The notes under the pieces: generated by a model
Database searches by the model: none
What the model saw: only the letters and a program-made list of their open reading frames with translations
What the model was told of the DNA's origin: nothing
Translations under genes and position numbers: made by a program
NCBI GenBank assembly: GCA_963662175.1
Contig: OY759222.1
Coordinates: 13,588,222 to 13,652,221 of the forward strand
Direction: 5' to 3'
From: Aradus depressus
Lineage: Eukaryota > Arthropoda > Insecta > Hemiptera > Aradidae
Length of the DNA: 64,000 nucleotides
Part shown: piece after piece, positions 33,721 through 44,448 of the stretch
Position numbering within the stretch: position 1 is the first letter of the stretch
Layout of the letters: each line of letters opens with the position of its first letter

Positions 33721-34208
33721 TGAATCACTGGCAATGTACATCCCCAACGCGATTTAATGCCGTATCGGAAATTTCAACATTGAATTTTTGACGGGTTACA
33801 TAACATCCCCTAAATATTGTATAGATAACTCCTGATGCTCACGTCTCATTTTATCCCATCCTATTGCACGATGATCTTTGTGAGAGGATATGAATTCAGG
33901 ACAAGGCATAAAGGATATAGCTCATATTGGAAAAGTCTCAGGAACGAAGTAATTGGATGAATTACTGGGATGAAAAGGCAAGACGTAGAGGGTACTTGCT
34001 ATTGAGTGGGCTAATACGAGCAATTCGGGAAGCTCTTTCTTCAGAAGTTGGAGGGCAATCGTCGATAATAAGATTAAGATGATTCTTAGAGGATTCCCAT
34101 AAATCCAACACTGACATAGGAATAAAATCATATAATAGAATGTTAGGTAAGATGCATTCAAGTCCTTCTTAGAAACCAATCAGAAAAAAGTAGCATAATT
34201 GGAGGACC

Positions 34209-34436
34209 AAACTGTGAGGTACTAAGGATAGGTCACTGTGAGGTGCGTCATAGGGAAGGGTAATTGTGTCGTCCGTCATACGGGAGGGTAACTGTGAGGT
34301 ACTAAGGATAGGTAACTGTGAGGTGCTTTTTAGGAACGGTAACTGTGTGGTCCGTCATAGGGGAGGGTAACTGTGTCCTCCGTCATAGGGGAGGGTAACT
34401 ATGAGGTACTAAGGATAGGTAACTGTGAGGTGCTAA
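34209..34436 (+). repeat. short-period minisatellite
   Basis: Interleaved units of about 25-27 bp of the type GGTAACTGTGAGGT followed by ACTAAGGATA or CCGTCATAGGGGAGG. About nine units. Confidence 0.85.
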
Positions 34437-34904
34437 CAAAATGTATTGTTTTTTTTTTTTAATTTTGAACCATAACTTTGTAATTTTAAGACCAATTTAA
34501 AATCGGGTTGCACCATTGATTTCAGCGTAAAAAATCCTTTAAAATAATATATCGGAAAGTATTGGGTCCTATTTGAAATTTTTAAGTTTTACTGGTCCTA
34601 AAGTACCCTGTATAATTTTTTTTTCAAAAACAGGTCGAAATTTTAAACTAGACTGAAAAATATTAAAATACGTATTTTTTATTTTTTTTTATGACGTTAT
34701 CGGTTTAAGAGAAATTCAGCCGGGCCATCTAAAAAGGACACCCTGTATTATAATTTAGGAGAAAATCATTGAGGCTTGGTATTAGGTAATAATATTACCT
34801 ATATTATAAGCTAAACCCTGTTAAAAACATTTTAAAAAAAAACTAAATTAATAATAAAATTAACTTAGATCTGATTCAGTTTTGGTCGAAACCGGGGGAA
34901 AATC

Positions 34905-35125
34905 TTTTTGCCCGTACCCCTTTCAAATTCATTTCATATTGGCATTATTGGGTACACGTAAGTCACTCCGAGAATTACGCTGTTTAATGGAACATAAAAA
35001 ACTACTGACGCCAACACATTACTTTCATATATCCAGTACTCCCAGTATGATATAAATTTGAGAGAGGGGTGAGTGACCTGTACAGAAGTAGTTGGTATAA
35101 AAAAGTTCTGTAAGGGCTACTATAT
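34905..35125. repeat. hairpin element family H1
   Basis: CTTTCAAATTCATTTCATATTGGCATTA.. on the left and ..CCCAGTATGATATAAATTTGAGAG on the right are inverted. The same design recurs at 47120-47245 and 61765-61930, with a diverged half at 26215-26290. Confidence 0.55.
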
Positions 35126-35746
35126 ATATTTTATATATGTATACATTTTTTATAACAATACATTTTGTACTATATACTCTTGAGCTTATCTATCTATTGT
35201 GAGGGCAAAGGGAAAATATATAAGGGAAGCGCTATTGAGGGTACTAATACGGCGAAATAAGGAACCTCTTCCTTCAGAAGTTGAGAAAGCAATGTACGAT
35301 AATAAGATTCAATTTTAGCGGATTTCCATAAGCCAATACTACCACAGGAATAAAATCATTTGATAGAAGGTTAGGAAAAGAGCAATAAGTCCTATTCAGA
35401 AATTAATCAGGAAAAACAGTCTAATTATTGGTGTTTTTATAAGTACAGGCCTTATCCACCGTATCGCTTTTATTACCAGTGGCGTTCATTAGATATTTAC
35501 GAATATATTATTATTATTATTATTATCATATATCATAGTACTTTCCTAGCTATACAAAGTATAGAAGAAATTATGTAATTGGAATAAAATTGTTAAGTTT
35601 TCACCGGAATTCTTTGTTTTCCAAATTCTTAATTCCAAAATTTTTTTTTTTAATTTTAACAAAAGTCAGTGAATTTTCACGAATATTCTTCCCCAGCGCG
35701 ACTTTTCCCTTTGAAACCGATTTACTATTTGGTTGTAAATCAATAA

Positions 35747-36006
35747 TTGAGTGGTTGACGCGAAAAAGGTTCTAAGCGCCACTAGTCGAAAATGAGATTT
35801 CTGTGGAATCAGGTTCTATAGGTCTCTAGGGACTGTGTAGGGAAGTTTTTTTTTTGCCGTTACAGCAGCAGTTGGTAGTATTGAGCCCACGTCAGCGTTG
35901 AGCCTCATGGAAGAAGATTCTAACAGCCACCAGTAGTTCTCAACATGGCAGAGGAAGGAAGTGTTATTTTGGCGTTTAGAACCTTTTTCGCGTCAACCAC
36001 TCAATT
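35747..36006. mobile_element. 260-bp MITE with ~35-bp TIRs
   Basis: TTGAGTGGTTGACGCGAAAA and continuation GGTTCTAAGCGCC on the left; near-exact complement on the right (GGCGTTTAGAACC, TTTTTCGCGTCAACCACTC). AAT/ATT flank it. No frame. Superfamily unassigned. Confidence 0.8.
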
Positions 36007-36415
36007 GTCAAATATGTTATTATACAGTAAAATCTCGATTTAACGTTTTCCTCTGGACCCTTCATAAAAAAATATTGAAGAACACGTTATAACAAATCTA
36101 AACGCAATAATAAGTAATTTATTTTCACTATTATGCACATATATATATAATAATAAATGTATACATTTTATTGAAAGTAATGAAATACATTTAAGATTAT
36201 TATAAATTGTATTAATTAATTAAAATATGGAATCATTGACGACTTTTCAAACCGGTTTTTAAAATTATCTAACCACCCTAAAGATGGTTTAAACTCTGAC
36301 GTGACATTATATTTTTCTGCCAAAACCAGTCATTTTTCTTGAAGAATGTTAGCAGCTCTTTGTTGTTATTAAAGGGTCTTCCAAATCCGAAAATTGTCCT
36401 TTTCTCATAATTTTT

Positions 36416-36703
36416 TTATTTTCCGAATTTCAACCAGCAACGGATGTATTTTCTAATTTCTATTTTGTTTTCTAATATTGTTTGAAGAGTTGTCACTGGA
36501 ATTTTCAGTGTTTTAGCCATTTCAACATTTTTTGTGGTTGGATTCTTCTCCACTTCATCAAGAATCCTTATATTTTCTTCTATAGATAAAGATTTTCTTT
36601 TCGAAGTTATTTTTAATTTAAAATTGAAACAAAAAGAATTGACCCCAAGAGACAGAAGATTGAAGCAATACTGACGAAAAATGAGAAAAGGAATGCTATC
36701 CAA
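36416..36703 (-). pseudogene. Tigger transposase, N-terminal CENP-B/psq-type HTH
   Basis: Within 95 codons, residues 34-82 read KRKSLSIEENIRILDEVEKN, PTTKNVEMAKTLKIPVTTLQ and TILENKIEI: the KRKxLSxxEKxxIL..NPxxKxxExAKxxxIPxxTLxxIxxNK helix-turn-helix that starts Tigger/pogo transposases (related to CENP-B). The second HTH and DDE domain are missing. Residues before ~33 are upstream sequence read in frame. Confidence 0.85.
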
Positions 36704-37074
36704 TGATGGGGAGAGGGTTTCTTACAAAATGTTTTGTAAACATGTTTGTTTACAAAACATGCTTGGGAGCATTTCCCGATAGCATTAGATTTCTTTGCCT
36801 AGTCGGAGCGCGGGAAGTGATTATCTGATATAAACAAAAACTATGTTACAATTTGCTAAAGCTCAGCACTAAAACTAACAATACAATACATAATACTATC
36901 CCAATGTATAATCTATTATATGTATTTTTTATTTGCTAGAGACACATCCTGGTGTTACTACTAATGAATGCACAGGAAACAAGTTTGATTTCTACCATTA
37001 TGTATCTGAGTGAGTACTATAATTGTCTTAATAAACATTATGGTATTTATGAGCTAGCGGAGAAACTGCGAAAA

Positions 37075-37325
37075 ACGTCATCGGTAAATCAACGGCGGTG
37101 TACTTCCCCGGAACAAAATATTCCTTTATGTTTTCACATTCCTTCCGAAACAGGTGCTTTAAAAATGTATAGTTGACTTACATAATGGCTTCTGAATCTT
37201 TATACTAAACTTTGTGTCGATAAATTCATTACAACGGCAGTTACACACTATAACTGATGATTATAGCAACACGAAATTTTATTTGTGGGTCCACAACCCT
37301 CTAAGGATGGCACCTATGAATTTAC
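37075..37325 (+). repeat. family R copy inside Tigger copy 1
   Basis: ATCAACGGCGGTGTACTTCC, TAGTTGACTTACATAATGGC, TTTGTGTCGATAAATTCATT and CCTCTAAGGATGGCACCT are family-R landmarks, absent from the other Tigger copy. Confidence 0.65.
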
Positions 37326-37519
37326 TTTTACTTTTTTCTTAGTACAGATTCTGTACTTGTTAATAAATTATGGAAGTCAAAAACGTTGTATCGAGTGTAA
37401 ACCCTTGTTTATGCCTTAAAATGTTTTTATGCCTTATGTAGATGGGGCCTTTAGAAAAACACGTTATATCGAGAAAAATGTTGTATCAAGGAACGTTGTA
37501 TCGAGGTTTTACTGTATTC

Positions 37520-38215
37520 GTCACTTAGACAGTTATTTGGTTTTTTGAGTTAAGCCCCATCATTCCTTTGGTCGACTTCATTGCAAATCGATAGATTTTG
37601 TTCTTTTCGGCCCACATATAGAATATTGTGGATACGTCATTATATAGGCAGTTTTCAACTCGCCTCTTCTGATCTTTCTCCTTCCCTTAAGCCAATGCTG
37701 CTAAAAATTGATACATATCGTCTTTTTGGCGTTCTGGATACCCATACAAAATTTCATGATGATACATTCATTGCTTTGGGAGTTATTGGGGTGTTTACAT
37801 TCAGCCCTAATCCTTCTCTTCCCTTAGGCCGATTTTGCTGAAAACCCAAAAGATATCGTCCTTTTGGGGTTCCAGATACCCATATAAAATTTCATCTCCA
37901 TACATTCATTGCTTTGGGAGTTATTGGGGTGTTTACATTCAGCCCTAATTCTTCTCTTCCCTTGGGCCGATTTTGCTGAAAATCAATAGATATCGCCCTT
38001 TTGGTGTTCCAGATACCCATATAAAATTTCATGATGATACATTCATTGCTTTGGGAGTTATTGAGCTGTTTACATTCAGCCCTAATTGTTCCCTTCCCTT
38101 GGACCGATTTTGCTGAAAATCAATAGATATCGTTCCTATGCGGTTATGGTGCACACACACAATCACATTTTCAGGACGATATATTCGGACGATACATTCA
38201 ATAAGAGATAAAACT
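37520..38215 (+). repeat. dispersed repeat R, ~138-bp tandem units
   Basis: TTGCTTTGGGAGTTATTG recurs at 37771, 37909 and 38046, spacing 137-138 bp, each followed by a TTTACATTCAGCCCTAAT pyrimidine tract and CCGATTTTGCTGAAAA. At least three imperfect direct repeats. Confidence 0.88.
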
Positions 38216-38349
38216 GTTAGGAAAGGAGCAGTCAAGTTCCACTTAAAAATCAATCAAGGAAAAGTATCTTAATGGATTGGTGTTTTTATGTGTTTCTTGT
38301 GTTTTCATCAATTTATTTGTTTACATTTTCAAAATATATTTTTATGTAC

Positions 38350-38525
38350 AGGCTTCAACTACGAGGTCATATCGTCTAATACCAGAGCACTCTGGTGGAC
38401 ATGAGCCCGATTCTACTAGTGAGTCCTAAATTTTGCCTACCTAGATACGAGTACCTGACATCGTAGAGGCCCATCCGAAGGACGGCATGCTCAAGGGTTT
38501 TCTCCGGATTCGAACCCGCTAAATA
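38350..38525 (-). mobile_element. SINE S1, internally deleted
   Basis: GGCTTCAACTACGAGGTC, GGTGGACATGAGCCCGATTC, CGAGTACCTGACATCG and GATTCGAACCCGC are present; several body segments are missing. Confidence 0.75.
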
Positions 38526-39063
38526 TGTATTGTGTTCAAAAGTTGTTTTCTTAGTGTTATATTAGTATTGTTGTTCATCTGAAAGACTGTAATGTATCAT
38601 GTTATCATTTGTAGACTGTACCGACGGTTCGAGTTTTTTTTTAGAATTTTGCTTCACGCCATTAGCTATCGTTCTGTATAATTAGTCGTTATTCAATATT
38701 ATTATAAAAACCTAATTCCAATACAACTAAATACGTTCGAACAACGATTTCCTAGAAAAGAGCTTATAGTGAGCATATAATGCATCTCTCAGGTGCATAC
38801 TTGTTACAGGACACGATGATGTTTAGATCATCTATGCGCACACACGTCCTCAGTCTGCACATAACTCGGATCCAACTTTTAGGGATTGAAACAATTCTAA
38901 ACCAAGGAACATACCTAAATCCAGGATTATGCCATCTATAAAACTGACTCACCTGTCTACTTTCATAATTTTCTTGCCAATCAAATTTCAATTTTTGTTT
39001 AATATGAAAATAGACACTGTTGGAACGAAACGACCTCGATCATAAGAACATGTAGTTTTCAAA

Positions 39064-40017
39064 GGAATTTTATGTTTTCCGACCTCTACACTGTCTCTCT
39101 GTATATTTGTGAACACGATAACTCCCAATGAGATAAATATACGACACAAAATTTTATATGTGAACCCAGAATCCTCTAACAACGACACCTATGGTTTTTC
39201 AGCCAAATCGGTCCAAGAAGAGGGGGGGGGGGGGGCATAACTCAAAAACTCTAATAACAGCTGTTGTAGTGAATGTATCGACACGTATGTTTCGTGTGTG
39301 TATACAAAAAGGACGACACTTATTAATTTTCAGCATAAGGGAAGGGGGAGGAATAATAATAAATGTATCGACATGAAATTTCATATTAATGTCAGAACCC
39401 ATAGAGGACAAAAACCTGTCAAATTTCAAAAATATCGACTGAAGATAACGGGCGGAATAGCTCACAAATTCTAGTAACTGCCGATGTAATGAATGTATCG
39501 ACACACAATTTTACATGTAAATTCAAAATATTATAAGAACGACACTTTCAGATTATCGAAGGGAAGGGGGAGTTGAGGGGAAGAATATCAAAACCCTAAG
39601 AAAACCTTGATTAAAAGAACGTGTAGCTCCTTTGGCAAGAGTGTCAACAATTTCGTTGTTTTTTATTCCATAATGACCTCTCATCCAGGCAAATTTATTG
39701 ACTTTAAGTTCGATCTAAGTCGAAGCTAAGATTGAAGTTAAAAAAAGAGTTTATTAAGTTTGGCAAATCACGTGTCGGAGAAAGTTTTGGATTTTAGTAA
39801 TTCTATATAAACCGGATTAGAGAGAGGATTAATCAGTGAGGCAGTGAACTGTTGATGACCAATTAGTAAGTTAAGATGTAAATAGTTGCTTTCTGTGATT
39901 ATTTGAGCCAACTTTATTGTTGTGAATTACTTTTCTAATTGTATTGAACTAGAGTGATTTTCGTTAGTTGTACAAAGACAATTCTAACTATTAGTTTATC
40001 ACAACTTTTCTTTTGAA
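39064..40017 (-). repeat. composite repeat (RNase H fragment + R), copy B
   Basis: Reverse complement of 32788-33680, including the same join between RNase H codons and R units, so both derive from one composite element. A poly-G run at 39225-39235 is specific to this copy. Confidence 0.88.
39604..39706 (-). pseudogene. RNase H fragment of a LINE (copy B)
   Basis: Reads KVNKFAWMRGHYGIKNNEIV then DTLAKGATRS. The usual GHSG serine is tyrosine here, one of a few differences from copy A. Confidence 0.72.
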
Positions 40018-40105
40018 ACGGCCGGGCCCCGGGTCATTAAGCATTAAAAGTTGCGAATGAATAGTTACTCGTGTATTTAATTTATTACATTTTGTAACCA
40101 TAAAG

Positions 40106-40412
40106 AGGGCGCCGGTACCTCACTGATATCCGTGCTTGTCTTCTGAGCTCAAAAACCCGAGGCCCTTAGTTTATTTTATCTGGGAGGTAAAATAAACTTA
40201 AGCACGCCGTCCTTCGGATGGGGCGTTAAGCGATAGTCCCGAACCTGTACGACGTCAGGTACTCGTTAAAGACCCCTGGCCCTAGGGGAATAAAAATTTA
40301 GGGTAGGCAAAATTTAGGACTCCCACAGTAGAGTCAGGCTCATGTCCACCAGAGTGACGAAAGAGCGCTCTGGTAGTAGGCAATATGACCTCATAGTTAA
40401 AGCCCGGGCACC
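40106..40412 (+). mobile_element. SINE S1, nearly full length
   Basis: Head GAGGGCGCCGGTACCTCACTG (A box altered) and most of the body. The B box is deleted (AAAAACCCGAGGCCC) and the 3' end is CCCGGGCACCTAACCTATACC. AACCATA occurs before and after as a possible target duplication. Confidence 0.88.
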
Positions 40413-40489
40413 TAACCTATACCTATAACCATAACTGTAACTGTAACTTACTTATTACTACTTTATACTAGGGATGATTAAAGAGTTTC

Positions 40490-40760
40490 AGGACTGATTT
40501 TCACGATGTCTGTTCATGTGTGTATGTGTCACAAACAACACCCAGAAACAATTGTATATACGAACCTGAAATTTGCATTGAAGGATTCTCATGTGCTAAC
40601 TTAGATCTCTTCGGATTTTGGCTGAAATTGGACAAAAATTGAGACCACATATAAAGTCCAATGGGAAGAGGGAATTAGTGAAAAGTTTGTCTCCAATAAA
40701 TGCCGATAGAATGAATGTATCAACGCGAAATTTTATATGTGCCTTCAACTCCCAATGAGG
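40490..40760 (-). repeat. dispersed repeat R fragment
   Basis: ACAAACAACACCCAGAAACA, AATAAATGCCGATAGAATGA and GTATCAACGCGAAATTTTAT are R phrases in minus orientation. Confidence 0.55.
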
Positions 40761-40777
40761 ATATAATCAGTCAACGG

Positions 40778-41022
40778 TTGTCAAATAAGATATAGTCTGA
40801 CATCTCATAGATTTGTTATTTGTATTAGCTAGCCGGCTTTCATCATCAGGCAGTCTAATTAAATAAAAAAATTTGAAATTATCAGACTGTCTGATGATGA
40901 GTACAATCTCGAAAGCCGGCTAGCTAATACAAATAAAAAATCTGTGAGAAATCAGACTTTATCATATTTGACAACCTGTGAAATAATCACTTCTCACTAC
41001 ATCAGCCATCTTCATAATAATC
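40778..41022. mobile_element. hammerhead-bearing inverted repeat (family P3)
   Basis: Arms of ~80 bp: GTATTAGCTAGCCGGCTTT on the left, complement AAAGCCGGCTAGCTAATAC on the right, extending to TTGTCAAATAAGATATAGTC / GACTTTATCATATTTGACAA. After the right arm comes the family end ATAATCACTTCTCACTAC. Related pieces at 57560-57700 and 59925-60543. Confidence 0.8.
40885..40922 (+). ncRNA. hammerhead ribozyme-like core, P3
   Basis: CTGATGA at 40891-40897, short stem GAG..CTC, GAAA at 40911-40914, then the palindrome GCCGGC followed by TA. In dimeric minimal hammerheads a palindromic stem III followed by UH is expected, which this matches. Confidence 0.5.
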
Positions 41023-41033
41023 AACTCATTAAT

Positions 41034-41381
41034 CGCAACACTCCACTCCGCCCAAATTGCATCAAAATCTTGTACACATCACTATTATGTCCACTACAAA
41101 CATATGCTTGCCCTATATGGTTCAGTGCAAGCAAAACAGTAAAACGATAATTACAATCATTTCAAAACAAAACCCTCCGCATAGGTCTCAATGCACCGTG
41201 GTTCGTGAGAGGCAGTATAATTCATAAAGAGCTGGACATAGCTCCCATGGACACCGTCCTGAGATCTCTGACTGAGACGTTCCTCCAGAACCTGCCCCTC
41301 AGCCCTGGAGCTGTCTACTTCAATATTGGACAGCCCACCGCGACCCAGACTTCCACAGGTCATTTTAGCTTACGATTTTAG
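41034..41381 (+). pseudogene. Jockey-type LINE reverse transcriptase, C-terminal fragment
   Basis: The frame reads ILYTSLLCPLQTYACPIWF, then an in-frame stop, then LQSFQNKTLRIGLNAPWFV and IIHKELDIAPMDTVLRSL. The order 'P..tY..piW', 'QNKxLRxxxNAPWFV', 'hxxLxI..' is the region after the polymerase core in Jockey-clade LINEs. The stop and the 5' truncation show it is inactive. A 3' tail with (TTA)n and poly-T runs follows to about 41515. Confidence 0.85.
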
Positions 41382-41524
41382 TTTTATTTATCATCATTAT
41401 TATTATTATTATTAAAATTTTTTTTTTTTATTTTTTTTTTGTATTTCATTTTGTCATTTTTGTGAAAAGCACTAGAATGCCGGCCCAAATAAATTACTTT
41501 CTTTCTCTTTTTCGTTTTTCATAA

Positions 41525-41810
41525 TAACCAGTCAAATTTCAGTGATATTGGCATGAAATTTCATATTTAAAGTCAAAACCTTATGGGGACATAAACTGTC
41601 AAATTTCAGCATCAGCTGGACGGAAGGGGAGGTTCAGAGCTCAATTCAAAAACCCTAATAACTGGCGATGTAACAATTGCTTGACACGTTTGACATGAGG
41701 ATTTATGAGCCCTTTTCTAAGTCAACTGCTGAATATTAGCTCAAACGGTCGACAGATTTTGGAGGGGGAAAATATAATTTGATCTGGGGAATTACATTGC
41801 CGGTCATTCC
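41525..41810 (-). repeat. dispersed repeat R fragment
   Basis: GTCAAATTTCAGTGATATTG, CAAAACCTTATGGGGAC and the terminus GATCTGGGGAATTACATTGC identify family R. Confidence 0.6.
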
Positions 41811-42270
41811 TGTCGACTTTTTTATTAATTATATTCAGACAATTTTGTGTTTTTTTTCCTCTTATTCAGGTTATTACAAGTTTTCTTTTGAACTAGCAGA
41901 CTCATTAAGAGTGTACTTTAGAAAGTCAAATTGAGACAAAAATGTATTTCTTGACCAAAATATGTTATTGGTGCTGCGTCAGTTGTGGTGATTCATTTTG
42001 TCCTGTAATACTGTAACTTTGGAACGGTTTATCCTTTTATCTTCGAGGTTGAACTAAAATTCAGACACATGATCTCATTCGAAATTACGTTATATTCTCA
42101 TAGATACTTTCAAATTTCATTCATGATTTTGATTCTGAAGCTAATTATGACAAATTTGGGGGTGAGCATTCATGGAAAATTCAGTACGTTGGGTGGTCTG
42201 GTGACTGCACCAAGGGACCTAAGCATCCAATGCTCAACCCTTCTTGTATAAGAGCTGGGCTTCCTTCTTA
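41811..42270. other. no gene recognised
   Basis: AT-rich sequence with a 60-codon plus frame lacking motifs. Nothing else seen. Confidence 0.35.
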
Positions 42271-42272
42271 AG

Positions 42273-42973
42273 CCTAGTACACACTAGTAGACCATGTTGC
42301 GCGATTTGTCTATAGGCGGTCTCGAAACACGGTCTATAGACCGTCTAGAGACACCGTTCTTTGTCTCGTCTAGCGTCTACACTACGATGTGAATTTCTCA
42401 GTCTCATCTTCGCAGTCCACCATAAAGGACATTGTTTTGTGTGTAATGAGTTCCTGCTTAGCGCTAATTACAAGTGAAAGAACGCGAAAACGTAAATAAA
42501 CAATGGTGGACGCGCGAAGTGTTCGCAGAAGGACCTAGGCAGCCAGAGATTCCAGGACCACTTTTCTTTTTACCCGGTTTTTGTAGTCGGGACTCGTAAC
42601 ATCCCACAAACAATAAGACGCATGGTAATCTTCAATTAGTTTTAAACATTTCTCGTTAGACCACATGTTTTCAAAAGAACTGTAAAATTTTGGAAAATAA
42701 CTGTAAAGAGCCGAACCACACTCGGAAGCTGGAGACAGACTGGGACGTGTCTCGCCTCTAGACGCCGAGTGACGTCCACACTGTCAAAATGTTGCGCAAT
42801 ATGTCTAACGTTGCATGCAGTCTCCCATTCAGATCGGGAGACTTTAGACCTGCGATTTTTGGTCTCGCAACAGGCCCGTAGACGGGGATTGGTCTATAGA
42901 CAAGTCTCGTAGACAACCTGAGCCACGTCTCAGTGACCAAAATCGCGCAACATGTCTACTAGTGTGGACTAGA
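42273..42973 (-). mobile_element. PIF/Harbinger-like element with MADF remnant, ~700 bp
   Basis: Long inverted termini: CCTAGTACACACTAGTAGAC on the left, complement TCTAGTCCACACTAGTAGAC on the right, both continuing ATGTTGCGCGATTT. Subterminal GTCTAGAGAC / TCTAGACGC repeats follow. The interior holds a MADF-domain fragment on the minus strand, the accessory-gene type of Harbinger elements. I could not define a clear 3-bp target duplication. Confidence 0.75.
42535..42666 (-). pseudogene. MADF-domain protein fragment
   Basis: 43 codons from ATG at 42666: MWSNEKCLKLIEDYHASYCL then WDVTSPDYKNRVKRKVVLES. It has the MADF pattern: hydrophobic helix LIExY, conserved W, then 'DYKNRxxR..' leading to the third helix; a TAG cuts it off after LAA. 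A complete MADF domain is about twice as long, so only the first half survives. Role (DNA-binding partner of a transposase) inferred from family. Confidence 0.7.
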
Positions 42974-43239
42974 CTGTACCTTCTCGTCATGTTTACCGAA
43001 ATCTGAATCATGTAACAAAAATCGTGACCCCTGCTACTAAAAGCCATATGGGAATGTTCTGTGTAGTTCCTGACTGTTTCTAATTTGTATTTCGTTTGGC
43101 CAACTAAATTTACAGTTCAGAGAGTTCTAAAGCCTAATCAGATTAAGGTGTTGGTGATTTAGGGCTATAATTAAATTTATATTCTTGTTAATTATTATTA
43201 TATAAATTATATTTGGGCAAATTATAATTCTATAAATTA

Positions 43240-43800
43240 TTTATATTTGTCTATAAATAGTTGTACGTGGATAGAAAGCAATTTATATTGAATTAAACAA
43301 TGATTATAAAGGTGAAGGTAGTTCTTGCAGGCTAATTACCACTCACGATTCGATTCAGTTCTTCTTGCGCTAGTATTGTCTGTTTAAAGTAACCAGTACT
43401 TGTGTTCAGATAGTTAATTCCGGTGGAACGGAGTGTTGTTAGCGAGTTTCACTTCAGTCTGAAGTAGTTTGAAAAGTTAACCTAATGAAGCCAACATAAC
43501 TTGCCTGTTCAGATTCAAACCACGATTCTAAAGGTGAAATTCACTCGGGCAATTGTTCAATTCGGATTCTAACTCCAAACAGCTCATTTCGCTTTAGGAA
43601 CCATTGGAACAACCTCTTCAGTCTAATGGTAAGTAATTTCTCTAATGAAGCGTCATTATTCTGTCGCAGTGGGAATATTATCGGAGAGCCCTACGCGCGT
43701 GTATTAGTAGCAGGAAAACGCAGGTTCTGGGACGTGGTGTGCTGCCTGGGCCGCACTGGTGGGATTGTGGGCGTGGCTGTTAGCTTTAATTACGCTCCAT
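43240..43800 (+). promoter_or_regulatory. possible 5' exon of an unknown gene
   Basis: A TATA-like CTATAAATAG at about 43251 is followed by ~350 bp of comparatively balanced composition without detected repeats. CTAATGGTAAGTAA at 43622-43635 then places an ATG directly before a consensus splice donor. No protein evidence exists, so this is weak. Confidence 0.2.
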
Positions 43801-43814
43801 CAACCCAACTAATT

Positions 43815-44448
43815 TCAGGATTCAACTCTTTCAATCCCGGTATTAACGGGATTTTCGGGATTAATTAAAATAACATCTAAATATGTAAGTTTGAAAAAAT
43901 TATTTATGAAAAAAAAAATAAAAAATACAACTCAATTTTATAGTTAAATATTTACATATTTATTATGCTGAAGAATATACCATTAAAAAGCATAATGTTT
44001 TTAAAGAGTTTTTTTCGGCCTCTACACTGGTCGGTGAAATTGTTGGCATTGATCTGTACACAAAGTTTAAGTACAATCCTCTTTTATCATTGTTTTCGAG
44101 AACACTCATTTCTTTCTTCATCTGGCTTTTCAGATCTTCTTTTTGGTAAACTTTCGGTTGTATTTTTTTTTTTTTCCTTTTAAGTGCATTTCTCATAGAT
44201 TTTTCGTCATTATCGAGTCCGGGAAGTTCTTAACTTAATACTTTTGATTGTATTCGAAGACGAAGGAAGAAGTATACTCAGCTATTTCAAAAACCTTTCG
44301 GAGGTCTTCTGAAGTTTCTCAAATTTACATAAAATCCCTTAAAATACATAGATACTTTTTTTTAAAGATAGGGATAATTAAAAGAATGAATAAAATCTTA
44401 AAATAAAATAAATCCCGAAAATCCCGGGATTGCAATCCTTAATCCCAA
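43815..44448 (-). mobile_element. hAT-like element with AATCCCGG termini
   Basis: The left end CAATCCCGG..ATTTTCGGGATTAATT and right end AAATCCCGAAAATCCCGGGATTG are inverted; CAACCCA occurs outside both ends (43801, 44446). A hAT C-terminal fragment lies on the minus strand. Boundaries approximate. Confidence 0.7.
43963..44196 (-). pseudogene. hAT transposase C-terminal (dimerisation region) fragment
   Basis: 77 codons; residues 50-64 include MPTISPTSVEAEK, matching the 'IPPTSVEAER' motif that marks the hAT C-terminal dimerisation domain. The usual following 'FSxAG' is replaced by diverged sequence. N-terminal finger and catalytic core are not visible. Confidence 0.75.

Larger units (their letters stand above)
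36025..37514 (-). mobile_element. Tigger/pogo element, copy 1
   Basis: Ends CAGTAAAATCTCGATTTAACG and complement CAGTAAAACCTCGATACAACG, with TA on both sides (36023-36024 and 37515-37516). It is the same family as 49036-50657 but in the opposite orientation: the left end with CTCTGGACCCTTCAT equals the complement of the right end there. Transposase remnant at 36416-36703. A family-R insertion occupies about 37075-37325. Confidence 0.93.

Noticed and set aside
34720..34745. mariner-like terminus (AAAGGACACCCTGTA)
   Set aside because: Single short match to a motif common in insect repeats; no opposite end identified.
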